From: Gammaproteobacteria bacterium LSUCC0112
GTDB taxonomy: Bacteria > Pseudomonadota > Gammaproteobacteria > Pseudomonadales > Pseudohongiellaceae
Length of the DNA: 64,000 nt
NCBI GenBank assembly: GCA_004535785.1
Contig: SPIB01000001.1
Location: 1,388,175 to 1,452,174 of the forward strand
Direction of reading: 5' to 3'
Positions 28,852 through 38,877 of the stretch are shown here, in pieces. Below the pieces are notes generated by a model that worked only from the letters and a program-made list of their open reading frames with translations, did not search any database and was not told the origin of the DNA. Made by a program: the position numbers and the translations under genes. Every line of letters starts with the position of its first letter. The first letter of the stretch is position 1.

Positions 28852-30255
28852 TCAGAATGCAATACTGGTGCCGTAGGCGGGCATATCACTGCGAATACCT
28901 TTGTCCAGCCACAGTTTTTGCGACAGCGCTTCCAGCGCGCTTGCTTCACCGTGCACCAGGCACAAACGTGGTGTGTCCTTGAAATTGGCAGCCCAATCTA
29001 TCAAGGCACTTTGTCCGGCATGTGCTGACAACCCGCCGATGGTTTCAATGCGGGCACGCACTTTAAATTCTTCCCCAAACATTTTGATGTCCTTTTTACC
29101 GTCAACAAGCAGACGTCCCAGTGTTCCCTGTGCCTGAAAACCGATAAAAATGACCGTGCTGGTTTCCCGCCAGATACGATGCTTGAAGTGGTGACGAATT
29201 CGTCCGCCTGTGCACATGCCGCTGCCTGCGATAATGATGGCTCCTTGTTTGACTTTGTTGATTTCCATGGATTCTTCGGCGCTGCGACACAGTTTTAAGG
29301 TAGGCAGAAAACTTCTTAACGACTCACGACCCGCATCGTTCAGACAGCGTATGTCGGTATCGTCCATGATATGCAGCCAGCGGTCATAGACCTCGGTGAC
29401 TTCGATGGCCATGGGGCTGTCAAGAAAAATCTGCCAGTTATCCAGTTCGCCAGCGTGGTAAAGGCAGCCAAGATGAAATATCAGTTCCTGCGAGCGGCCA
29501 ATGGCAAATGCCGGAATCAGTACGTTGCCTTCACGCGCCCAGGTTTCACGCAGCACGGTGCGTAATTCATCAAGTGTTTCGTCGTGGTTGCGATGATTGC
29601 GATCTCCGTAGGTACCCTCCATTAACACAAGGTTGGCCTTGTCCGGAGTTTCTGCGTCATTCATCAAGGCTGAGTCGTTGTTTCCAAGGTCGCCGGAGAA
29701 CACCATGACTTTTTCTTCACCGCGGTCGGTGAGGGTTAACTCAACAATAGCGGAACCCAGGATGTGACCTGCGTCCAGAAAACGCACCTTGGCGGAGGAA
29801 CCGATCTCAAACAACACATGGTAGGGTTGGGCAATACATTGGTGCAGTGTATGTTCGACGTCGCGCATCGTGTATTCGGCTTCGATCGGGTTATGACCGC
29901 GACGCAGTCGTCGGGTGTTATCGCGCTCCAGATCACGTTCGTACAAACCGTACGCATCTTCCAGCAGAATCCGCAACAACTGGCGAGTGGCTGGCGTGCA
30001 GTAGATAGGCCCCTTGAAACCATCATGAACCAGTTTTGGCAACATGCCGGAATGGTCAAGATGCCCGTGCGAGAGCACAACTGCATCAATTTTTTGGGGA
30101 TCAAAGGGGAATGCGTCGTGGCCCACACGATCAACCGCATCTCCGCCCTGATGCATGCCGCAATCAAACAGAACCTTGCCCAAGGCGGGCGATTCGATCA
30201 GATAACAGGAACCGGTTACTTCCTGAGCTGCGCCAAAAAAAGTGACTGTGGCCAT
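28852..30255 (-). CDS. MBL-fold beta-CASP nuclease-like protein (CPSF73/Ysh1-like)
   Basis: A 467-residue metallo-beta-lactamase-fold hydrolase with a beta-CASP insert, the group that includes RNA-processing CPSF73 and RNase J. Metal motifs are VLSHGHLDHSGMLPKL (HxHxDH), FLDAGHILGSA and VFSGDLGN. EGTYGDRNH and IPAFAIGRSQELI are typical beta-CASP features. GSGMCTGGRIRHHF and LSAHAGQSALIDW supply the later motifs, and LCLVHGE the last histidine. RNA cleavage is likely from family knowledge. It ends 3 bp from the convergent PRPP-synthase-like gene with no terminator between. Confidence 0.9.
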   Translation of the reverse strand: MATVTFFGAAQEVTGSCYLIESPALGKVLFDCGMHQGGDAVDRVGHDAFPFDPQKIDAVVLSHGHLDHSGMLPKLVHDGFKGPIYCTPATRQLLRILLEDAYGLYERDLERDNTRRLRRGHNPIEAEYTMRDVEHTLHQCIAQPYHVLFEIGSSAKVRFLDAGHILGSAIVELTLTDRGEEKVMVFSGDLGNNDSALMNDAETPDKANLVLMEGTYGDRNHRNHDETLDELRTVLRETWAREGNVLIPAFAIGRSQELIFHLGCLYHAGELDNWQIFLDSPMAIEVTEVYDRWLHIMDDTDIRCLNDAGRESLRSFLPTLKLCRSAEESMEINKVKQGAIIIAGSGMCTGGRIRHHFKHRIWRETSTVIFIGFQAQGTLGRLLVDGKKDIKMFGEEFKVRARIETIGGLSAHAGQSALIDWAANFKDTPRLCLVHGEASALEALSQKLWLDKGIRSDMPAYGTSIAF

Positions 30256-30418
30256 CGTGGTATCCTTTGCTCAATTTGCAGTGTCTGCAAGTGGTTATCA
30301 GTGCAATGTTGCTGCGTTCAGAACCGGAGTCTAACGCAATCAAAGTACAGTCGTCAGATGCGATCAGCTAGAATGTCGACTCGCTCAACAAAGGCAGGCA
30401 TTTCACGGAGAAAAAATA

Positions 30419-31852
30419 GTGCCATTGGAAAGTCCGACAGCTGTGCCGGTAGAACGGCATTTTGTGTTCAGTGACCGTTGGTTGGCTGAGACAATCCGCC
30501 TTGATCTGGCCGGATCGCGCTCACAGATTTCCGCGATGACGTCGCAGCAACAGCTCGATGCCGAGCGAGTTGCCCGGCAATTGCAAGGTTCCCCTGAGCA
30601 GCGTGTGCTCAGTTGGGCGGCAATACTTGCGCAGAGCATCGGGCTTGAAGAGGCCTTGCATACCTGGCGTCAACGCTCCGCATTGATGTTGATGGTGATG
30701 TGTATTCTGGCATTTGCGGGCGGATTGTCAGCGAGCATTGGCATCATGGGGGCAGGAGATGCGCCAGTAAATGTGCTGTGGGCCTTGGGCGCGCTGCTCG
30801 GGTTTAATCTGCTGATGTTGATTGTCTGGGGAATCAGTCTGGGTATGGCGCCTGGAGAACTGTCATTGGGCAATGCATGGTTCTGGTTGAGTACCCGTCT
30901 TGCCGGAAAACGAACAACTCTGCTGGCGAGATCGTTTGCCGGTCTAAGTGCGCGTATTGGTCTGGGTCGCTGGTGGATGGCAGCCGTGACGCACAGTATC
31001 TGGAGCAGCGCCGCCGCCGGCGCTTTTTGTGGACTCTTGTTGGCGCTGTCACTGCGCAGCTATGTGTTTGTCTGGGAAACCACCATCTTGCCGGCGTCGT
31101 TGTTTAATGCGCTGGTGCAAGGTATCGGTTGGTTGCCTGCTCAACTGGGTTTCTCAGTCCCGGCTGACAGTGTGGTCACGGCAGCTGGTGTTGTTAACAG
31201 CGATTGGGCATCTCAACCAGCGCTTGAAAGACGCGCCTGGGCGGGTTGGTTATGCGGTGCGCTGCTGGTCTACGGTTTGTTGCCGCGCCTCGTGTTGTTG
31301 ATGTTCAGCGCATTCAAACTGACGGGCGGCATGAAGACATTCCGTCTGGATTTACACCATGCCGATTGGCGGGCGCTGAGTGCCCGTTTGTCGCCGGCTG
31401 ATGACAAGGTGGGGGTTATTGACCCGGAGCAGCCGGTAGAAACTTCACGCCCCCGCGCAGGGCAGCGATGCAGCACAGCAGACGGGGATGCCGTTGTTAT
31501 CGCGTTTGAATTAAATGACCAGATTGACTGGCCCGCGCACTTCAGCCACTTTCATCACGAACGTGTCGCCAATCGTCAGGAACGCTTGCATGCTCTGTCC
31601 GTCCTTGATCAGTCTCCGCCACGTGCGTTGTTGCTGGTGTGTGATGCTGCGCAGACAGTTGATCGGGGATCGTTGGCATGGCTTTCCGAAGCGTCCGGCA
31701 GAGCGCTGCAGGTGGCTGTTCTGTTGGCAGGTCATGGCAGTGACAGTCGGCGACAGTTATGGCGGCAACAGTTACAGACGCTTGGGATATTGCCTTCGTC
31801 AGTGTTTGATCATGAAGCTGATGCCCGTTTGTGGCTGGAGTCAAATGCATGA
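30419..31852 (+). CDS. DUF2868 membrane protein
   Basis: A 477-residue inner membrane protein. The N-terminal quarter is soluble. Four or so hydrophobic segments follow (LMLMVMCILAFAGGLSASIG, LWALGALLGFNLLMLIVWG, SAAAGAFCGLLLALSLRSYVF, AGWLCGALLVYGLLPRLVLL), and then a soluble C-terminal domain of about 160 residues. This arrangement fits DUF2868, which is usually paired with the GTPase that follows. The GTG at 30419 is used, with GGAG about 11 nt upstream. Its last codons overlap the next ATG, so the two products are probably made in step. Confidence 0.8.
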   Translation: MPLESPTAVPVERHFVFSDRWLAETIRLDLAGSRSQISAMTSQQQLDAERVARQLQGSPEQRVLSWAAILAQSIGLEEALHTWRQRSALMLMVMCILAFAGGLSASIGIMGAGDAPVNVLWALGALLGFNLLMLIVWGISLGMAPGELSLGNAWFWLSTRLAGKRTTLLARSFAGLSARIGLGRWWMAAVTHSIWSSAAAGAFCGLLLALSLRSYVFVWETTILPASLFNALVQGIGWLPAQLGFSVPADSVVTAAGVVNSDWASQPALERRAWAGWLCGALLVYGLLPRLVLLMFSAFKLTGGMKTFRLDLHHADWRALSARLSPADDKVGVIDPEQPVETSRPRAGQRCSTADGDAVVIAFELNDQIDWPAHFSHFHHERVANRQERLHALSVLDQSPPRALLLVCDAAQTVDRGSLAWLSEASGRALQVAVLLAGHGSDSRRQLWRQQLQTLGILPSSVFDHEADARLWLESNA

Positions 31853-33261
31853 ACAAGCTGGAGGGTCTGGACAAACCCGTCCGTATTGCAGTCGCTGGAC
31901 ACACCAATACCGGAAAGACATCACTGATGCGCACGCTGACCCGGGATGCCCGGTTTGGTGAAGTCAGTGATCGCCCCGGCACCACGCGTCACGTCGAGGC
32001 CGCGCGATTGCTGGTGAATGGTCGGGTATTGGTAGAGCTCTATGACACCCCAGGCATCGAGGAGCCGATTGAATTATTGGCTCTGCTGGAACAGCAGGCG
32101 TCGGCCAGCGGGTCGCGTGAGGATGGTCCACATCGGATTCAACGGTTTCTGGCATCAGCGCCTGCCCGTGAACAATTTGAGCAGGAAGCCAAAGTCCTGC
32201 GTCAAATGCTCAAGAGTGATGCTGCGTTTTACGTCGTGGATACCCGCGATCCCGTGTTGGCAAAACACCGTGATGAGCTGGAAATCCTGCGCTTGTGTGG
32301 GGTACCACTGTTGCCATTGCTTAATTTTGTTGCTGACCCTGCCGCTCGCGAATCCGCGTGGCGCGAAGCGTTGGCCGGTCTTGGTCTGCACGCGATTGTC
32401 CGGTTTGATATTGTAGCGCCAACCGAGGACGGTGAGCGGTTACTGTACAGTAAACTCGCGGGCTTGCTGGATTCGCATACGGATGTATTAAATGCCTTGA
32501 TCAACAATCATGCTGAAGAAACACGGCTGCGACATCAAGCAGCTGCCGTGCAGGTGGCAGAATTATTAATCGGTGTTGCTGCCTGCCGCCAGCGTGTTTC
32601 CACACTTGACGCCGAGGCGCTTGCCTTGGGTGCACAGGCCTTGAACAACCGTGTGGTTGAGCGCGAACAGGTCTGTGTTGAGCGCTTGTTAAGCCTTTAC
32701 CGCTTTTATCCGGATGATATTGAAACCGCTGCGCTGCCGTTAATTGATGGTAAATGGCAACTAGATCCCTTTGATCCGGTGATGTTGCAGAGCTTGGGTA
32801 TCCGGGTTGGTGGTGGCGCTGCCGCCGGGGCCGCAGCAGGTGCCGGTATTGATTTGATAGCGGGCGGCATGACACTGGGTGCCGCGACGCTGGCCGGGGC
32901 CTTATTGGGGGGGGGATTACAAACCATACGGCATTACGGCAGCAATTTGCTGGGCATGATGACCGGTGAAAAAAATCTGCGTGTCGACGACGCCATTATC
33001 AGGGTGCTTGCTGCAAGACAGGCAGGGTTGATTTTGGCGTTGGAGCGACGCGGTCACGCCGCGCAACAGCCAACATCAGCAACCATGGCTCTGCGTCCGG
33101 TTTTAAATGAAGGTGAATTGCCAGCGGAGCTTCGTCTTGCCAGAACCAACCCGCATTGGGCCGAACCGGGCGCTTCCCTGTCGGGTGACGAACGATTGCA
33201 GACAGCAATAAACACGCTCAGTGCGGAACTGGCACAATCCATGACACTGATGCGCAGTTGA
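31849..33261 (+). CDS. DUF3482 GTPase
   Basis: A 470-residue GTP-binding protein. The Walker A motif AVAGHTNTGKTSLMRTL starts near residue 12. G2 and G3 appear as DRPGTTRHVEA and LYDTPGIEE. A clear NKxD is missing; LLNFVADPAAR is at about the right place. The C-terminal half contains a Gly/Ala-rich hydrophobic hairpin (VGGGAAAGAAAGAGIDLIAGGMTLGAATLAGALLGG in pieces) that could insert into membrane. That is the layout of YfjP/Era-like DUF3482 proteins. The ATG overlaps the DUF2868 stop (ATGA). Function of the pair is not known. Confidence 0.85.
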   Translation: MNKLEGLDKPVRIAVAGHTNTGKTSLMRTLTRDARFGEVSDRPGTTRHVEAARLLVNGRVLVELYDTPGIEEPIELLALLEQQASASGSREDGPHRIQRFLASAPAREQFEQEAKVLRQMLKSDAAFYVVDTRDPVLAKHRDELEILRLCGVPLLPLLNFVADPAARESAWREALAGLGLHAIVRFDIVAPTEDGERLLYSKLAGLLDSHTDVLNALINNHAEETRLRHQAAAVQVAELLIGVAACRQRVSTLDAEALALGAQALNNRVVEREQVCVERLLSLYRFYPDDIETAALPLIDGKWQLDPFDPVMLQSLGIRVGGGAAAGAAAGAGIDLIAGGMTLGAATLAGALLGGGLQTIRHYGSNLLGMMTGEKNLRVDDAIIRVLAARQAGLILALERRGHAAQQPTSATMALRPVLNEGELPAELRLARTNPHWAEPGASLSGDERLQTAINTLSAELAQSMTLMRS

Positions 33262-33309
33262 TATCTGCGATCTGTTTTGAAACATCGTATTGAAACCGGG
33301 AGCTTACAC

Positions 33310-33666
33310 ATGGTGCATCCTGCAGCCATCACCATCGGGTTGCTGACAATCAGCAACATATTTATGACATTTGCATGGTACGCGCACCTCAAAGACCTGG
33401 CGCACAAGCCCTGGATCATTGCAGCCCTGATCAGCTGGGGCATTGCATTGCTGGAATACATGTTTCAAGTGCCCGCCAACCGAATCGGTTTTACCGTTAT
33501 GTCGGTTGGGCAACTGAAAATCCTTCAGGAAGTGATTACCCTGAGTGTGTTTGTGCCGTTTGCGCTGTTTTACCTGAAAGAACCCTTAAAAATGGACTAT
33601 CTCTGGAGTGCTTTATGTCTGCTGGCTGCCGTCTTTTTTGCGTTTCGCAGCAAGCTGTTTGCCTGA
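33310..33666 (+). CDS. DMT-family small membrane protein (DUF486)
   Basis: A 118-residue protein with four hydrophobic helices: AAITIGLLTISNIFMTFAW, WIIAALISWGIALLEY, LQEVITLSVFVPFALFY and YLWSALCLLAAVFFAF. The segments NIFMTFAWYAHLK, QVPANRIG and KEPLKMDYLWSALCL match DUF486, a one-repeat relative of drug/metabolite transporters. The substrate is unknown. The ATG at 33310 follows GGGAG; the frame is open from 33277. Confidence 0.87.
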   Translation: MVHPAAITIGLLTISNIFMTFAWYAHLKDLAHKPWIIAALISWGIALLEYMFQVPANRIGFTVMSVGQLKILQEVITLSVFVPFALFYLKEPLKMDYLWSALCLLAAVFFAFRSKLFA

Positions 33667-33706
33667 CCGTTATGGACCCGAGTATGACACCCACAGGACT
33701 TCTACG

Positions 33707-34207
33707 ATGACGGACCCATCACAAACGCGCTTGCGAGGTGTGCTGACCGGTGTATTTTTTGGCACAGGCTCCGGGGTCATTACGACTTTGGGATTGATCG
33801 TCGGACTGTTTGCCGGGACAGAGTCACTGGCAGCCGTCATGGGTGGCATTCTGGTGATTGCGGTCTCGGACTCCATGTCGGATGCGTTTGGCATCCATTT
33901 ATCTGAGGAAGCGCGCCTAGACAGCACCACACGAAGTGTGTGGTTGGCAACAATGGCTACATTTGTCACCAAATTTTTGATGGCATCGACGTTTGTGTTG
34001 CCTTTGTTGCTGTTACCGTTGCAACAGGCGGTGATAGCCTGCCTGATCTGGGGAGCCATTGTGTTAACCCTGCTGAGCATTTTTATTGCGAAACAACAAA
34101 ACGAGCCGAGCTGGTCGGTTGCTGCAGAGCATCTGGGCATCGCCACGCTGGTGATGATTTTGTCATGGCTGATTGGTATCGGCGTCAACAACTGGATGGC
34201 CGTGTAA
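33707..34207 (+). CDS. VIT1/CCC1-like membrane protein
   Basis: A 166-residue protein with about five membrane segments. The motif pattern GVFFGTGSGVITTLGLIVGL followed by VIAVSDSMSDAFGIHLSEEA resembles the first two helices of VIT1/CCC1 iron and manganese transporters, where the Asp and Glu bind metal. It is shorter than full VIT1 proteins and appears to lack the cytoplasmic helical bundle. Metal transport is therefore a reasonable guess only. ATG 33707 follows ACAGGAC. Confidence 0.65.
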   Translation: MTDPSQTRLRGVLTGVFFGTGSGVITTLGLIVGLFAGTESLAAVMGGILVIAVSDSMSDAFGIHLSEEARLDSTTRSVWLATMATFVTKFLMASTFVLPLLLLPLQQAVIACLIWGAIVLTLLSIFIAKQQNEPSWSVAAEHLGIATLVMILSWLIGIGVNNWMAV

Positions 34208-34246
34208 GATTGGCCTTGAACACGAAAAAACAATGAGGAGATAGTT

Positions 34247-35533
34247 ATGAAACTTGAATCACTGGCGTTGCACCATGGTTATACATCAGAGGCGACAACC
34301 AAAGCGGCTGCGGTACCGATCTATCAAACGACGTCTTATACGTTTGACAACACCCAGCATGGTGCAGACCTGTTTGATCTCAAAGTGGCCGGCAATATTT
34401 ACACGCGTATCATGAACCCAACCACGGCCGTGCTTGAACAGCGACTGGCAGAAATGGAAGGTGGTATTGGCGCGCTCGCCCTGGCCTCCGGCATGGCAGC
34501 AATCACGTACGCCATTCAATGTATTACGCGCACCGGTGACAATATTGTCAGCACCAGCCAGTTGTACGGCGGCACTTACAACCTGTTTGCACACACGCTG
34601 CCAACGCAGGGTGTTGAGGTGCGCATGGCCTCATTCGACGATTACGACGGGCTGGAAAAACTGATCGACGATAAAACGAAGGCACTGTTTTGTGAGTCCA
34701 TTGGGAATCCGGCGGGTAACGTCGTCGACTTGCAGCGACTTGGTGAGATCGCTCACCGACATGGCGTGCCACTGATTGTCGACAACACAGTTGCAACACC
34801 TTACTTATGTCGTGCGCTGGACCAGGGTGCCGACATTGTTGTGCATTCACTGACCAAATATATTGGCGGGCACGGCACCACCGTCGGTGGCGTCATTATT
34901 GATTCCGGCCGGTTTGACTGGGTGGCCAACAAAGCACGTTTTCCTATGCTGAATGAGCCGGATCCGTCGTACCACGGTGTGGTGTATACCGCTGCGTTGG
35001 GACCGGCTGCTTACATCGGCCGCTGCCGTGTTGTGCCGTTACGCAATACCGGCGCGGCGTTGTCACCACACAGCGCGTTCCTGATTTTGCAGGGGCTGGA
35101 AACCTTGGGGCTGCGCATTGAACGTCATTGTCAGAATGCCCTGGCGGTTGCCAGCTTCCTTAAGAATCACACTAAAGTATCGTGGGTTAACTACGCGGCG
35201 TTACCTGAGAGTCCGTATAACGCCTTGTGCAAAAAAATCTGCTCGGGGCATGCCTCTGGTATTTTGAGTTTTGGTATCAAAGCCAGTGATGGTAAAACCT
35301 CAAAAGAAGCAGGCGCGACGTTTATTGATGCGTTGCAGATGATATTGCGGCTGGTCAATATTGGTGACGCAAAATCCCTGGCCTGCCACCCAGCGACTAC
35401 AACTCATCGCCAGCTGAGCCCACAAGAGTTGGCAAAGGCCGGTGTCAGTGAAGATCTGGTCCGGTTGTCGATTGGTATCGAGCACATCGACGATATCATT
35501 GCGGACATCACCCAGGCATTGGACAAGGTTTAA
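34247..35533 (+). CDS. metY: O-acetylhomoserine aminocarboxypropyltransferase (sulfhydrylase)
   Basis: A 428-residue PLP enzyme of the Cys/Met metabolism family, full length for MetY. It makes homocysteine from O-acetylhomoserine and sulfide. [22 protein letters not shown], the PLP contact [24 protein letters not shown], the Schiff-base lysine in [12 protein letters not shown], and [14 protein letters not shown] are clear. A GGAG site is present before the ATG. It is followed 19 bp later by a small membrane protein gene and then hemH on the same strand. Confidence 0.95.
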   Translation: MKLESLALHHGYTSEATTKAAAVPIYQTTSYTFDNTQHGADLFDLKVAGNIYTRIMNPTTAVLEQRLAEMEGGIGALALASGMAAITYAIQCITRTGDNIVSTSQLYGGTYNLFAHTLPTQGVEVRMASFDDYDGLEKLIDDKTKALFCESIGNPAGNVVDLQRLGEIAHRHGVPLIVDNTVATPYLCRALDQGADIVVHSLTKYIGGHGTTVGGVIIDSGRFDWVANKARFPMLNEPDPSYHGVVYTAALGPAAYIGRCRVVPLRNTGAALSPHSAFLILQGLETLGLRIERHCQNALAVASFLKNHTKVSWVNYAALPESPYNALCKKICSGHASGILSFGIKASDGKTSKEAGATFIDALQMILRLVNIGDAKSLACHPATTTHRQLSPQELAKAGVSEDLVRLSIGIEHIDDIIADITQALDKV

Positions 35534-35552
35534 AACCCCACAGGAAACAACC

Positions 35553-36008
35553 ATGAACCAGAATGAGCCTGATCAGCAGACTGAGCAGACAGATAAGGGA
35601 TTTGCGCGCAACACACTGCGCATGCTTGGGTCGGGTGAAAACCCGGTGCATCTGTTTGCTGCAGCAACCGGTTTTATTGTATCGAGCGGCGTATCGCTGA
35701 CATCGGGTGTTTCACTGACCTCAGAGGTGCCGGTCGCCTGGGCATCCCTTACGTATTACTTTTTTGGCCTGCCGTTGATGTGCCTCGTGATCTATCTGCT
35801 GGCCAGAGCGTATCCTGTACGCGCTTGGCGATGGACTCTGAGCATGATGCTGGGACAAGTATTCTCGTCGATTTTTTTTGGTGCGGGGCACATGCTGCCG
35901 GTGGCCATGATCTACGTAACCTTGTTGTCCATCCCGCAGTTTTACGTCGGTACCTTGGGCTCAAAAGCCGGTTTGCGCCGACGTGCACAGAACAATTCAG
36001 GCAACTAA
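35553..36008 (+). CDS. Small membrane protein of unknown function
   Basis: A 151-residue protein with an acidic, Gln-rich N-terminus (residues 1-18) and about four hydrophobic stretches: HLFAAATGFIVSSG, VAWASLTYYFFGLPLMCLVIYLL, LSMMLGQVFSSIFFGAG and MLPVAMIYVTLLSIPQF. The C-terminus is basic. A short duplication, SGVSLTS twice, lies near residue 50. I do not recognise the family. CAGGAA lies before the ATG. It is sandwiched between metY and hemH and is likely co-transcribed with them. Confidence 0.7.
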   Translation: MNQNEPDQQTEQTDKGFARNTLRMLGSGENPVHLFAAATGFIVSSGVSLTSGVSLTSEVPVAWASLTYYFFGLPLMCLVIYLLARAYPVRAWRWTLSMMLGQVFSSIFFGAGHMLPVAMIYVTLLSIPQFYVGTLGSKAGLRRRAQNNSGN

Positions 36009-36040
36009 CTCACTTTGAAGATGGTTTAACAGGACAACTC

Positions 36041-37120
36041 ATGACGTTTAAAGGCAGCCCCAATTACACTCACCAACAGACTGAAAAGATTGGTGTATTG
36101 ATTACCAATCTGGGTACACCGGATGCGCCGACACCGGCTGCGTTGCGTCGTTACCTCAAGGAGTTTTTATGGGATCCACGCGTTGTGGAAACGCCAAGAC
36201 CCATCTGGTGGCTGATATTAAATCTGGTGATTTTGAATATTCGCCCCAGCCGCTCCGCGAAGTCCTATGCAACGGTGTTTACCGATGAGGGGTCGCCCTT
36301 GTTGTTCCACACCCGGCATCAGGCTGAGGCATTAAAGGCGGAGCTGAAGGCGCGCGGACATGACAACGTGGTGGTTGATTTTGCGATGCGCTACGGCAAC
36401 CCATCCATTCCTTCTGTGCTGCAAGGCATGTTTGATCAAGGGGTAGGCAAGCTGCTGGTATTACCTTTGTATCCGCAATATTCCGCTTCAACCACGGCGT
36501 CGACCTTTGATGCCATCAGTGCTGACTTTACTAAACGACGCTGGATGCCGGAATTGCGCTTCGTGAATCATTATCATGACTATGCGCCATTTATCAAAGC
36601 CGCTGCAATCCGTATCAGGGATCATTGGCAGTCACATGGACGTGCAGACAAACTGATGTTTTCGTATCACGGTATTCCCAAACGTTATCTGCTGAATGGC
36701 GATCCTTATCACTGCGAGTGCTACAAGACATCACGATTGATTGCGGAAGAGCTCGGGCTCGCGTCTGAGGAATACATCACCACTTTCCAGTCCCGATTTG
36801 GACGCGAAGAGTGGCTGAAACCCTATACCGACCACACCTTAAAGGCGTTCCCGGCGCAAGGTGTGAAATCCGTGCAGGTGTTCTGCCCTGGATTCTCCGC
36901 AGATTGTCTGGAAACCATTGAAGAAATTGGTGAGGAAAACAAAGAGTATTTTATCCACGCCGGTGGAGAACGTTACGAGTACATCAGTGCCTTAAACGAC
37001 AGACCGGAGCACATTGCAGCGTTGGCTGATCTTCTGCAGTCAAATATGCAGGGTTGGCAGCCCGCCGAGGTGGATACACAAAGGCAAGCGCGTGCCATTG
37101 CGATGGGCGCGGGAAAATAA
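36041..37120 (+). CDS. hemH: Ferrochelatase
   Basis: A 359-residue ferrochelatase that inserts Fe2+ into protoporphyrin IX at the cytoplasmic side of the inner membrane. GVLITNLGTPDAP, DEGSPLLFHTRHQAEAL, LPLYPQYSASTTASTFD, the metal-site His in FSYHGIPKRYL, and the Glu in FCPGFSADCLETIEEIGEE are conserved. CECYKTS carries two Cys that could be [2Fe-2S] ligands in some homologues. ATG 36041 has AGGACA upstream; the open frame reaches back to 35780 inside the previous gene. Confidence 0.96.
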   Translation: MTFKGSPNYTHQQTEKIGVLITNLGTPDAPTPAALRRYLKEFLWDPRVVETPRPIWWLILNLVILNIRPSRSAKSYATVFTDEGSPLLFHTRHQAEALKAELKARGHDNVVVDFAMRYGNPSIPSVLQGMFDQGVGKLLVLPLYPQYSASTTASTFDAISADFTKRRWMPELRFVNHYHDYAPFIKAAAIRIRDHWQSHGRADKLMFSYHGIPKRYLLNGDPYHCECYKTSRLIAEELGLASEEYITTFQSRFGREEWLKPYTDHTLKAFPAQGVKSVQVFCPGFSADCLETIEEIGEENKEYFIHAGGERYEYISALNDRPEHIAALADLLQSNMQGWQPAEVDTQRQARAIAMGAGK

Positions 37121-37151
37121 GAGAGTGCCGCCGGGGTCGGGGCAGAGTCGA

Positions 37152-37226
37152 GGTCGGAGTGCAAAGCGCTCCGACCCCATTTACCTGTCTGCGGTAAGCT
37201 TGGCGACGGAGGCCTCTGCCTCCGTC
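37152..37226. repeat. Two GC-rich hairpins between hemH and tolC
   Basis: Hairpin one spans 37152-37176: GGTCGGAG pairs with CTCCGACC, and the stem extends to 11 bp with one G-T pair around an AAA loop. Hairpin two spans 37205-37226: a perfect 9-bp stem (GACGGAGGC/GCCTCCGTC) with a 4-base loop. Neither has a T run. They lie between convergent genes. The GGTCGGAG unit recurs as the 15-bp array at 47606-47706. Confidence 0.75.
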
Positions 37227-37240
37227 TCCTTCAGGCACTT

Positions 37241-38593
37241 TTACTGCGCGGTTGCTGGCTGTTCTGCCAGCCACTCATTCAGATCAATGATGTCTTGTGG
37301 TGTCAGCACACCCGCGGTGCGCTTGAGTTGCAGCGTATCCACGACGTAGTTATAACGGGCATCAGAATAATTACGCAGTGCCACAAACAACTGCTGGCGC
37401 GCTTGCACAACATCAACAATGTTCCGTGTTCCCACCTCGTAACCCGCTTCAATGGCATTCAAGGCTGACTGTGCTGACACAATTGCCTGCTGACGCTGTG
37501 CAATCACCAGTGCGTCGGTGTTCACGCGACGAAACGCATTGCGGATATTTTGCGTAGTCTGGCGACGAATCAGGCTGGCCTGCTCCTGTTGTGCAACCAG
37601 ATCGTACTCTGCCTGGCTACGACGCGCAGTGACGGCATGACCTGAATACAACGGGATGCTCACCTGAACCGCAACGCTGAAACCCTCAATGACACCGGTT
37701 GAGCGCACGCTACCGTCTGCACCTTGACCGGAGTTGGAGTCGGTATTGGAGTAGCTGCTCTGTAACCCAATGGTAGGCAAATGCTCAGCGCGACGGGCCT
37801 GTACCGTTTTGGCCTGAGCTTCCACACTGTAGCGCGCGGCGAGCAGTTGCGGATTGCTGTTCAGGGCTTCCTGAACCCAGGTGTCCATATCCCCATCTGC
37901 GGGTGTAATTGGGAAATCTTCGCGCAGAATCTCCAGATTTGGATGGGGTTGACCAGTGATGGCTTCCAGCGCTTCATAGCTGGAAGACAAGGAGTCTTCA
38001 GCCAGAATGGTGTTGTTACGGGCCAGATCGTAAGCCGCCTGTGACTCATATACCTCGGTAATGGCAACCAGGCCCACTTCCTCTCGTTGACGGGTCCGCT
38101 CAAACTGACGCATGGCTGCTTCTTCTTCCTGTCGACGTGTGCTCAGGTCATCGATGGCGCGCAGGACAGAAAAGTATGCCGTTGCCACTCGAATGATCAG
38201 TTCCTGTTCCTGCGCGGCAAAGTTGTAAAAACGCGCCTGGTCAGCTTCCTTGGCACCCTGATAGCTGTACCAGGAATTCATATTCAGTAATGCTTGCTGA
38301 ACACTGACGTTATAGCGACGGGTGCTGGCGTCCAGATTAGTAAAGCTGATTGTGCCTTCCGGGCCGGTAGATTGTCGCTGTTCTGACAGGCTGGCGTTCA
38401 CTTGTGGCAACAGACTGGCGCGTGCCAATCGCAGCTGTTGTTGTCCGGAATTGAGCTGGGCTTCTGCCTGACGCAGTGCGGGGTCATTGCGCAGAGCCAG
38501 TTCAAGTATGCTCACCAGATCGTCAGCAAACACCGGTTTTACAGAAACAAGCAGTCCTGCCGCGAGAACTATCGTGCGGGTAAATCGTCCCAT
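37241..38593 (-). CDS. tolC: TolC-family outer membrane efflux channel
   Basis: A 450-residue outer membrane protein with a signal peptide (TRTIVLAAGLLVSVKPVFA). Two repeats of long alpha-helical hairpin sequence rich in Gln, Ala and Arg are separated by short beta parts. ALRNDPALRQAEAQL at the start and VQARRAEHLPTIGLQSSYSNT in the middle are typical of TolC, and YEVGTRNIVDVVQARQQLF near the end is a strong TolC hallmark. The ATG at 38593 follows AGGATT; an earlier in-frame ATG at 38620 lacks a ribosome site. No pump or adaptor gene is adjacent, as for stand-alone tolC genes that serve several systems. Confidence 0.94.
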   Translation of the reverse strand: MGRFTRTIVLAAGLLVSVKPVFADDLVSILELALRNDPALRQAEAQLNSGQQQLRLARASLLPQVNASLSEQRQSTGPEGTISFTNLDASTRRYNVSVQQALLNMNSWYSYQGAKEADQARFYNFAAQEQELIIRVATAYFSVLRAIDDLSTRRQEEEAAMRQFERTRQREEVGLVAITEVYESQAAYDLARNNTILAEDSLSSSYEALEAITGQPHPNLEILREDFPITPADGDMDTWVQEALNSNPQLLAARYSVEAQAKTVQARRAEHLPTIGLQSSYSNTDSNSGQGADGSVRSTGVIEGFSVAVQVSIPLYSGHAVTARRSQAEYDLVAQQEQASLIRRQTTQNIRNAFRRVNTDALVIAQRQQAIVSAQSALNAIEAGYEVGTRNIVDVVQARQQLFVALRNYSDARYNYVVDTLQLKRTAGVLTPQDIIDLNEWLAEQPATAQ

Positions 38594-38877
38594 AATCAGA
38601 AATCCTGTTAGAAAGTTCATTAACTGAAACGCAAGCGATCAGAGTCTTATCTTATATAGACGCTGCAAAAGCCTTTTGCGTTTAACTGCAGACATCTGCT
38701 GGATGATGCCTTTTATTGGTCCCTGATTTGAGCTCCGATTGTCGCCATCCAGACAATCATACGTAACAAGAGCCAATTCCGGTTGTGTCGGGCATTCTAC
38801 ACAGTGTTTACCAGTGCCGTCCAAGTGCCATAAGCAACAATTTGCAATCAATCAAGGCATACTCCGGATAACACTTT

